From NCBI GenBank assembly GCA_944387745.1, contig CALXGD010000029.1, forward strand, positions 1 to 14,080: DNA of 14,080 nucleotides, written 5' to 3'. The notes under the pieces were generated by a model. That model ran no database searches, was not told where the DNA came from, and worked only from the letters and a program-made list of their open reading frames with translations. The DNA is from an uncultured Oscillospiraceae bacterium. Lineage in GTDB: Bacteria; Bacillota_A; Clostridia; Oscillospirales; Oscillospiraceae. Shown piece by piece: positions 6,692-12,182 of this stretch. Each line of letters starts with the position of its first letter. The stretch's first letter is position 1. The position numbers and the translations under genes are program-made.

Positions 6692-7900
6692 TCAATTTTC
6701 CCGGTCCTCCGTAGAGTTGCGTGCCTCCCCCTTTGGAAGTAGAGTGGTCCAGTCTGCCTGCTCCTGCCGCTCCAAGAGATCTCCAATCAACTGATTGGAT
6801 ACCAAAAATCCCTTCGGCGTCAAACGCCAGCGTCCCTCTATCTCCTCTGCCCAGCCCTGCTGGGCAAATTGGCGGAGCCTCTCCTCCAAAGGGGAAAAAT
6901 CCATGAAATAAGCTCGACGGTACTCCTTCCCGTCAATGCCCGCAGCCGTGCGCAGGCGGAGCATCAGATACTCCCCGCCCCGTTCCCGCCGCGGGATTAG
7001 TTCAGAGCTGTCGATGATCTCGCCGCCCTCCGGCACACCCCGGATATAGGCATCCAGGTCCCGCACAAAGGAATAGCGCCGATCCCCAAAATCCGAATGG
7101 GCCCCCGGACCAAACCCAATATATGGCCGCGTGTACCAATAGCGCAGGTTATGCCGGGACTCATATCCAGGTTTTGCAAAATTAGAAATTTCATACTGGG
7201 GCAGGCCAGCCCGCTCCAGTCGGCCCACCGTCCACAAATACAGGTCCGCCTGCTGATCGTCATCCGGCAGCACTTCTCCCGCCGCCACCCGCCGGGCCAG
7301 AGGAGTCCCCTCCTCCACCTTCAGGCCATAGCAGGACAAATGCTGGGGCAGCAGAGACAGGGCGTGCTCCACAGTGGCCCTCCAGCTGTCCATAGTCTGC
7401 CCGGGCAGACCATAGATCAGGTCCAGAGAGAGATTTTTGAATTTCGCTTTTCTCGCCCGCTCCACTGCCTGGTCCGTCTGCTGGGGCGTGTGGATCCGGT
7501 GGATGCGCTCCAGCTCCTCCGGCTGTGCGGACTGCATCCCAATGGACAGGCGGTTTACGCCAGCCTTCCGCAGGGTGCGCAGCAGATTATCATCCATACT
7601 GTCTGGATTGCACTCCACCGTAATCTCTGCATCCCGCTCCACCTGGAACAGCCTGCACAGGGAGAGCAGCAGCTCCCGCAGCCGTTTTCCGCCGTAATAG
7701 CTGGGAGTACCGCCCCCAAAATAGATAGAATCCACGGGAATTCCCTGGGCCAGGGGGGCAGTCTCCCGTATATGGGCCAAAAGCGCCTTCTGATATTGGT
7801 CCATCTGCGCTTCCCGCCCTGACTGGGAGTAAAAATCGCAGTAATCGCACTTGCTGCGGCAAAATGGAATATGTACGTAGATTCCCAGCTTGTCCGCCAT
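6692..7900 (-). CDS. hemW: Radical SAM heme chaperone HemW
   Basis: A coproporphyrinogen oxidase-like radical SAM protein that binds heme and delivers it to respiratory hemoproteins. The 402 residues start MADKLGIYVHIPFC; the 4Fe-4S motif CRSKCDYC gives C14, C18 and C21, and the residue two after the last Cys is Phe, as in HemW and unlike the fourth Cys of the true oxidase HemN. The GGGTPS motif and the ECNPDS and LIYGLPGQT segments follow the TIM-barrel order, and the C-terminal wing is present. ATG 7900 has GAGG 8 nt upstream; a GTG three codons earlier (7909) overlaps that site. It has its own promoter, divergent from the neighbouring GNAT gene. Many databases label this family hemN, which would be wrong here. 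Confidence 0.95.
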   Translation of the reverse strand: MADKLGIYVHIPFCRSKCDYCDFYSQSGREAQMDQYQKALLAHIRETAPLAQGIPVDSIYFGGGTPSYYGGKRLRELLLSLCRLFQVERDAEITVECNPDSMDDNLLRTLRKAGVNRLSIGMQSAQPEELERIHRIHTPQQTDQAVERARKAKFKNLSLDLIYGLPGQTMDSWRATVEHALSLLPQHLSCYGLKVEEGTPLARRVAAGEVLPDDDQQADLYLWTVGRLERAGLPQYEISNFAKPGYESRHNLRYWYTRPYIGFGPGAHSDFGDRRYSFVRDLDAYIRGVPEGGEIIDSSELIPRRERGGEYLMLRLRTAAGIDGKEYRRAYFMDFSPLEERLRQFAQQGWAEEIEGRWRLTPKGFLVSNQLIGDLLERQEQADWTTLLPKGEARNSTEDREN

Positions 7901-7929
7901 TTGAAACACCTCATTCCGCCTGTCTCTTA

Positions 7930-7958
7930 ATTATAGCGTACCTGACAGAGAAACTCAA
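7930..7958 (-). promoter_or_regulatory. Sigma-A promoter of hemW
   Basis: On the minus strand TTGAGT (7953-7958), a 17-bp spacer and TATAAT (7930-7935). The leader before the hemW ATG is only about 20 nt. Confidence 0.85.
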
Positions 7959-7967
7959 GCGGCCAAT

Positions 7968-7986
7968 CGGCGGCAGAGCTCCGCCG
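7968..7986. repeat. Inverted repeat between divergent promoters
   Basis: CGGCGG (7968-7973) and CCGCCG (7981-7986) are separated by 7 bases. The repeat lies entirely between the -35 boxes of the hemW and GNAT promoters, where a regulator could act on both. It may be chance in GC-rich DNA. Confidence 0.35.
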
Positions 7987-7989
7987 CTC

Positions 7990-8018
7990 TTGCCAGGATT
8001 TCTCAGCCGTGATATAAT
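7990..8018 (+). promoter_or_regulatory. Sigma-A promoter of the GNAT gene
   Basis: TTGCCA (7990-7995), a 17-bp spacer and TATAAT (8013-8018) with an extended -10 TGATATAAT. The leader to ATG 8131 is about 105 nt. Confidence 0.87.
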
Positions 8019-8130
8019 GGCAGCACTTTCTCTTAACACTTTCTGCTGTACATGTTTCAGGAGCTCTTCTCAATCAGACGGTGTTATAAAAATTGGAGTC
8101 GATAATTTTTCGGCAGAAGAGGTATTGGGT

Positions 8131-8652
8131 ATGATCCAAAAAGCAGTTTTGGAAGATCTCGAGGAAATTGAAGCTACCTATGACGAACATTTTTCCTATG
8201 AGGCGGAGCACGGAGCTTTCACCGTGTTCCGAAAAGGAATTTACCCCACCAGAAAGGACGCAAAATCCGCTATCCGCGCAGGAACCTTATATGTCGCCAG
8301 GGTCGACGGCCGCATCGCAGGAAGCGTTATCGTAGACCACGAGCAGCCGCCCAAGTATGCAGAAATCCCCTGGCCCCACGCCTGGGGCAAATCCGAAGTC
8401 ATGGTCATCCACCTTCTCATGGTACGTCCAAGCATGTCCGGCAGAGGGCTGGCCACCTCACTCCTTCAATTTTCACTGAAATTGGCCACAGACCGCGGCT
8501 GCAAAGCTATGAGACTGGATACCGGCTCCCAAAATATCCCCGCTGTCTCTCTGTACCAAAAACTAGGGTTTCAGGTTGTCGCCTCCGCCTCCATGAAAGT
8601 TGGCAGCGCCATTGAACATTCCGGCCACCTGTTTTTGGAAAAGGAACTGTAA
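8131..8652 (+). CDS. GNAT-family N-acetyltransferase
   Basis: A soluble acetyl-CoA-dependent acyltransferase of 173 residues; the acceptor cannot be predicted. The N terminus MIQKAVLEDLEEIEATYDEH is the usual first strand and helix of the fold. Motif A is VRPSMSGRGLATSLL at 98-112 with the SGRGLA pyrophosphate loop, and motif B is the SLYQKLGF segment near 140-147. The frame is open further upstream to 7864, but that would span the gene's own promoter. ATG 8131 has GAGG with 8 nt spacing and fits the family start. It is divergent from hemW and followed in the same direction, after 145 bp, by the AEC transporter gene. No terminator between the two was recognised, so cotranscription is possible but unproven. 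Confidence 0.9.
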   Translation: MIQKAVLEDLEEIEATYDEHFSYEAEHGAFTVFRKGIYPTRKDAKSAIRAGTLYVARVDGRIAGSVIVDHEQPPKYAEIPWPHAWGKSEVMVIHLLMVRPSMSGRGLATSLLQFSLKLATDRGCKAMRLDTGSQNIPAVSLYQKLGFQVVASASMKVGSAIEHSGHLFLEKEL

Positions 8653-8797
8653 CAGCAAGATTTGCAAATAAATTTCTATTTTTTCTGTGTCCGACTGCGG
8701 AAACAGGAAGATCCACCTTCGGGCTCACAGGCAATTTGAACCGACATATTTTTCTCCGCTGAATCGGCGGGGCAGAGCGACAGGAGGCCCTTGTACA

Positions 8798-9736
8798 ATG
8801 CTGGATATCCGGGACGTATTTTCCAATCTATTCGGACTCTTTCTGCTGATTGGGGTAGGCTACCTCGCCGTGCGGCTGCAGATCCTTCCCACCTCCGCCT
8901 CCAAGCTGTTCACCAGTCTGCTGATGAATATCACGCTGCCCGCCACCATTCTCACCTCTCTTGTCAGACCCTTTGACTCCGCCTTCCTTCACTCAGGTGT
9001 TCTGATCATCATCCTTGGCACCACCTGTTATTTCTTGTATGGCGCCGTCAGCGCTCTGCTGGTCCGGCCCTTTCGGATACCTAAGGGCCGCCGGGGGATG
9101 TGGATTATGGCCTGCATCTTCAGCAACAACGGGTTTATGGGCTTTCCCATCTCTTTAGCCCTCTTTGGGGAGGAGGGTCTGGTCCTCGCCGTCTTTTTGG
9201 GAATCCCGTTCAATCTGCTGGCCTACACCACAGGGCCTAAGCTGGTCTGTATGGACCGCAGCGCACTCCAGGGAGCCCCTCCGGTCTCCTGGCGCTCCAT
9301 CCTGCTCTCCCCTGTCAACGTCGTAACCCTTCTCGGCCTCGTGATGTATGTGGTCCAGCTCCCGATCCCGCCCGTGCTGGAGGCCCCTCTCACCTATCTG
9401 GCCGACGTTACGACGCCGCTCTCTATGCTAATTATTGGTATGAATCTGACCGGTGGAAAGATCTCAACCCTTCTGCACGACCGGGATGTGTTCTCCTCTG
9501 CGCTCCTGCGGCTGCTGCTGCTCCCTCTCCTCGCCTGGCTGTTCCTCTCCCTGCTTCCCATTGACGAACCCCTGGTCATTGGCGTTCTTCTGATTGTGAT
9601 GGCAATGCCCACTGCCGCCGTTACATCCCTTCTGGCGGAGACCTATGACATCAATACGGAGTTTGCCGCAGAGCTGGTGTTTTTCTCCAGTCTTTTGTGC
9701 TTGATTACGATCCCCCTTATCTCTCTCCTGCTGTAA
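8798..9736 (+). CDS. AEC family (auxin efflux carrier-type) transporter
   Basis: A polytopic inner-membrane carrier of 312 residues, the usual AEC length, with about ten hydrophobic segments in two halves: TM1 near 14-32 starts at GLFLLIGVGYLAV, and the last segment ends in LITIPLISLLL. The conserved NNGFMGFPISLALFG stretch is typical of the family. Bacterial members move dicarboxylates such as malate or malonate, or other small anions; the substrate here is not predictable. ATG 8798 has AGGAGG at 8782-8787. The frame is open up to 8687, but those extra residues are hydrophilic and unlike AEC proteins. No promoter could be placed with confidence in the 145 bp upstream. The nearest strong hairpin downstream is at 9824-9873. 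Confidence 0.93.
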   Translation: MLDIRDVFSNLFGLFLLIGVGYLAVRLQILPTSASKLFTSLLMNITLPATILTSLVRPFDSAFLHSGVLIIILGTTCYFLYGAVSALLVRPFRIPKGRRGMWIMACIFSNNGFMGFPISLALFGEEGLVLAVFLGIPFNLLAYTTGPKLVCMDRSALQGAPPVSWRSILLSPVNVVTLLGLVMYVVQLPIPPVLEAPLTYLADVTTPLSMLIIGMNLTGGKISTLLHDRDVFSSALLRLLLLPLLAWLFLSLLPIDEPLVIGVLLIVMAMPTAAVTSLLAETYDINTEFAAELVFFSSLLCLITIPLISLLL

Positions 9737-9810
9737 GAAACGGCACAAAAAAACGGGCCTTCCCGCCGCAGGCTATCCCACAATAACCGGCCGCAAGAAA
9801 AGCACCCAAA

Positions 9811-9873
9811 ATGAAAAATGAAAAGAAATGACCCCTGACCGTCTCTTCTCATCGACAGCCAGGGGTCATTTCT
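9811..9873 (-). terminator. Strong terminator, minus strand
   Basis: A perfect 14-bp stem (9824-9837 with 9860-9873) with a 22-nt loop. On the minus strand it is followed directly by a T-rich tract (runs of four, five and four T between C-A pairs). On the plus strand the tail is mixed, so it mainly ends minus-strand transcription, although a stem this strong might also slow transcription from the AEC gene. Confidence 0.85.
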
Positions 9874-10351
9874 GATGGTTCTTGTTATCTAACATCATAT
9901 GGTTACCTCGCTTTCTACAGATTCCCTTTCTCCACACGCTCTGTCAACAAGTTTCCATCCTGCGTTCAACTATTTCTTGTGCTGTCCCGCAGCACTCCTC
10001 ATACATGAGGTACTGTTCTGTTGCGCGATTTCGTCCTTCTTGTGACATACTGTGGATCTAGGGGGTTCCAGATGTTCTTCTCCGGCCGGCGCGCGATACT
10101 TGGAACTTTACTGAACAGCGATCTTTTTCCCCTTTGGAACCTTTGAAACTTCCCAGCTCACTTTGATTGCTCTCTGCTGCCTTTATTCCTTCACGGTTCT
10201 CCATTTTCTTCAGGTTTTGCTGCTTGGTTCCGAAACTATTTTCTTCCTTTCCGCGCCTTTCTCAATCGAACTTCTTATATTTCAATCTTAGCCGCCGAAT
10301 CCGGTGACATCTGGGGGTTAGGCTTCTTGCCACATTGGTATCACCCTTTCT
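9824..10351 (-). ncRNA. Candidate large non-coding RNA, about 530 nt
   Basis: A minus-strand transcription unit bounded by a near-consensus promoter (10358-10386) and the terminator at 9811-9873, with no open frame longer than about 48 codons. The transcribed strand is purine-rich in the middle. Structures visible: hairpins 9979-9995 (6-bp stem, loop of 5) and 9997-10010 (5-bp stem), and a composite long-range helix joining about 10293-10314 to 10068-10091. It matches no RNA that I recognise: RNase P, tmRNA and SRP RNA motifs are absent. Rfam classes such as ROOL, OLE, GOLLD or raiA have not been tested. The alternative is a degraded small gene, because one frame runs most of the length with only two in-frame stops. 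The promoter and terminator are seen in the sequence; RNA function is inference. Confidence 0.5.
10318..10335 (-). CDS. Possible 5-residue leader peptide
   Basis: ATG at 10335 encodes MWQEA then TAA. It is preceded by AAAGGGTGAT (10340-10349), a fair match to the anti-Shine-Dalgarno, right at the expected start of the transcript. It may be a true minimal ORF or chance; nothing else supports translation. Confidence 0.25.
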   Translation of the reverse strand: MWQEA

Positions 10352-10357
10352 GGTTAT

Positions 10358-10386
10358 AATATAGCACGCCCCTCCCTATTTGTCAA
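10358..10386 (-). promoter_or_regulatory. Sigma-A promoter of the non-coding transcript
   Basis: On the minus strand TTGACA (10381-10386), a 17-bp spacer and TATATT (10358-10363). It starts about 62 bases past the stop of the DUF1461 gene, is one of the strongest promoters in the window, and is not followed by a conventional gene. Confidence 0.88.
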
Positions 10387-10447
10387 CTATTTTTAGGAGA
10401 AATTACAAATCTTTTTGCAGGATTTTTGAAAATAACTTGCAGAAATT

Positions 10448-11125
10448 TTACTGCCCGTCAGCAGCTCTCTTTTCCCGCCGGGAGGCCAGAAAATCCGCCG
10501 CAATAAGCACTCCACACCAAAATACCACCAGTCCCAGGACCAGAATGGCACAGTTGCGGAAAAATATTTCCGGCAGCAACAGAATAATGGGGTCGGTCTG
10601 CCAGTCGAAGATCCAGTTTGTCTTGCCCGGGAAAAATAGAGTATGGAACACTACAAAGGCCCGCTGAAAATTCAAGGAAGCCAGGCCCCCCACCGTCAGA
10701 AACACCGCGGCCAGCCCTGCAGCAGCCCAAAAGCCGGGGCCTCGCCCCAAAAATCTAGCAGGCTGAAGGCGTTTTTTTCTCCCTACAAGGAGCAGGACCG
10801 CCAGCATCGCCGCCGAGAAAAGCAGAAGGACTAGGTCCAATTGAAACAGGCCCCGCACATCCACAAAATGCGCTCTTCCCGACTCTGACCAGGGCAGCAC
10901 ACCCACTGCAAAGTCCTTCCGCAGTCCGAGACAAAAGTCCAACATTTGGTTAAAGGCCTGCCGGATCTCCTCCGCCGTCAGGCCGGTCTGTCCTGGCAGA
11001 TCTAAAAACTCCACATGGGCATAGTAAAAGGGACGGCATAAAATGGGCACTGCAATCGACCCGGACAGCACCAGCAGCGCGGCGGACAGAGCAGTCAACA
11101 GAGCAAGCAGCTTACTGGTTTTCAT
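10448..11125 (-). CDS. DUF1461 (TIGR01906-type) integral membrane protein
   Basis: A 225-residue membrane protein of unknown function. Hydrophobic segments are visible near 5-25, 97-117, 130-150 and 184-207. A hydrophilic region after the first segment contains LPGQTGLTAEEIRQAFNQML, and the family hallmark is the stretch VFHTLFFPGKTNWIFDW followed by DPIILLLPEIFF. ATG 11125 is preceded by GGAGGGA; a further 15 codons upstream are open but lie within the preceding gene and are not family-like. It overlaps the upstream gene by 14 bases, so the two form an operon. The C terminus is basic (ASRREKRAADG), placing it in the cytoplasm by the positive-inside rule. No terminator was recognised before the promoter at 10386. 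Confidence 0.88.
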   Translation of the reverse strand: MKTSKLLALLTALSAALLVLSGSIAVPILCRPFYYAHVEFLDLPGQTGLTAEEIRQAFNQMLDFCLGLRKDFAVGVLPWSESGRAHFVDVRGLFQLDLVLLLFSAAMLAVLLLVGRKKRLQPARFLGRGPGFWAAAGLAAVFLTVGGLASLNFQRAFVVFHTLFFPGKTNWIFDWQTDPIILLLPEIFFRNCAILVLGLVVFWCGVLIAADFLASRREKRAADGQ

Positions 11126-11795
11126 ATTCGTCCCTCCAAAACTTAGATTTAGGCAGGCCGGACAGGGCAATCAACACCTGACCAGGCAAGTAAAACAACC
11201 ACATTCCCACCCGGACAAATTCAAATACAGCCTGCGGCAGCATTTGAGGAAACTGGTAGGCCGCCACACACAGATCGCAGCAGAGAAACAGACACAGCCC
11301 CACAGCAAAGCACTTCATCTCTTTGCCGGCACAGAATCGGCTGAGCAGGATATTGCACACAAAGCTGGTAAAATAGAGAAGCGCCAGCAAATTGAGCGGC
11401 TCCCAAAGATCCACAATGCACAGTGCCCCCAGAGAGAGCCCCAGTAGGAGCAGGCGCAGTCCCCACAAGCTCCGCCCACACGTCCGATACAGCCGTAGAA
11501 AATAGCAGGCCTGAACTCCGCAGAACAGCAGCAGCCCCGCTTCATAGTGGACATTCAGCTCCAGCAAAAAGGTATCCGCACCTCCGGTGAGCAGCATTGC
11601 CGCCGCCACCAGTCTGTCCCCTCCGCCAAAGGCGGCCCAAAGCAGGGCAAATAGGCCGCACAGGAGGATTGCGGCATATTTTATGGAATTGGAGCCGGAA
11701 CCTCCAATTTTTATATCCCACCACAAAAAGGCGGCATAGAGGACTCCCTCCGCCGCAAGGAATGGGAACACCCCCACCCAGCACAGACGACGCAT
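11112..11795 (-). CDS. Eight-TM membrane protein, YhhN/TMEM86-like
   Basis: A 227-residue, very hydrophobic protein with about eight predicted membrane segments and short loops. Two membrane-embedded acidic sites (LTGGADTFLL near 69-78 and LCCDLCVA near 180-187) and a final YLPGQVLIALSG stretch match the general pattern of YhhN/TMEM86 proteins, some of which are lysoplasmalogenases that cleave the vinyl-ether bond of lysoplasmalogens. Some Clostridia make plasmalogens, so the role is possible but not shown. The assignment rests on layout and these motifs only; it may be an unrelated membrane protein. ATG 11795 has a weak ribosome site (AAGGAAAG at a long spacing). It is first in a two-gene operon with the DUF1461 gene. 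Confidence 0.72.
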   Translation of the reverse strand: MRRLCWVGVFPFLAAEGVLYAAFLWWDIKIGGSGSNSIKYAAILLCGLFALLWAAFGGGDRLVAAAMLLTGGADTFLLELNVHYEAGLLLFCGVQACYFLRLYRTCGRSLWGLRLLLLGLSLGALCIVDLWEPLNLLALLYFTSFVCNILLSRFCAGKEMKCFAVGLCLFLCCDLCVAAYQFPQMLPQAVFEFVRVGMWLFYLPGQVLIALSGLPKSKFWRDEYENQ

Positions 11796-11832
11796 AGCAG
11801 GACTTCTTTCCTTTGTTTCCTGTTGTTATGCA

Positions 11833-11861
11833 ATCATAGCACAGCTCTACCGGAAATACAA
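11833..11861 (-). promoter_or_regulatory. Sigma-A promoter of the membrane-protein operon
   Basis: On the minus strand TTGTAT (11856-11861), a 17-bp spacer and TATGAT (11833-11838). It lies about 38 bases before the first gene of the pair. Confidence 0.72.
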
Positions 11862-12142
11862 GGCGGACTGCGGCGCGTCCACCCACTTCAGGAAACAGCT
11901 GCTACCGCATCCACATTTCCCTTTGCCAGACTAAACCAATCAGCGCCCCGGCCAGCCATCAGCCTGCCCCCCTGTCTCTCCGTTGCACTTTGAATCTGCC
12001 GTGCTGGGCTCTAGGGCGAGACTGCCCTCGGCGGTTTTTCACCGAGTAAACAGTCCCTCCCCTCCGGGTCGGTTTTGCCTGTAGAAAGCTGTTCAGACAC
12101 ACATAAACGCCCGGGTGCTGACGCACCTATGCCACCTGCCCT
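11862..12142. other. Gene-free stretch
   Basis: No supported gene on either strand between the membrane-protein operon promoter and the terminator of the EF-G paralogue. The only structure noted is the nested inverted repeat at 12020-12055. A minus-strand open frame at 12011-12262 is the out-of-frame overlap with the end of the EF-G paralogue. Confidence 0.6.
12020..12055. repeat. Nested inverted repeat
   Basis: Outer arms GACTG (12020-12024) and CAGTC (12051-12055) enclose inner arms CTCGG (12027-12031) and CCGAG (12042-12046). There is no T tract after the stem on either strand. Possibly a dispersed intergenic repeat of this genome. Confidence 0.45.
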
Positions 12143-12173
12143 AAAAAACAGCCGCCCCAGTTGGGGCGGCTGT
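12143..12173 (-). terminator. Rho-independent terminator of the EF-G paralogue
   Basis: A perfect 11-bp GC-rich stem (12148-12158 with 12163-12173) with a 4-base loop, followed on the minus strand by six T (12143-12148). It starts 10 bases past the stop codon. Confidence 0.95.
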
Positions 12174-12182
12174 AGGAATATT

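Noticed and set aside
6487..6786. 99-codon open frame on the minus strand
   Set aside because: Overlaps the hemW 3' end out of frame, lacks a ribosome site and resembles no family.
7097..7822. 241-codon open frame on the plus strand
   Set aside because: Antisense to hemW, which carries the CX3CX2C cluster motif.
9737..9823. Terminator of the AEC gene on the plus strand
   Set aside because: A small CGGG/CCCG pairing exists shortly after the stop but no T tract follows it.
10262..10264. In-frame TGA read as selenocysteine
   Set aside because: No selenocysteine-insertion hairpin was seen just after it, and the same frame also has a TAG further on; frame loss or non-coding RNA is simpler.
9824..10351. 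RNase P RNA, tmRNA or SRP RNA as identity of the non-coding unit
   Set aside because: The conserved core motifs of these RNAs, such as GAGGAAAGTCC of RNase P, were looked for on the minus strand and not found.
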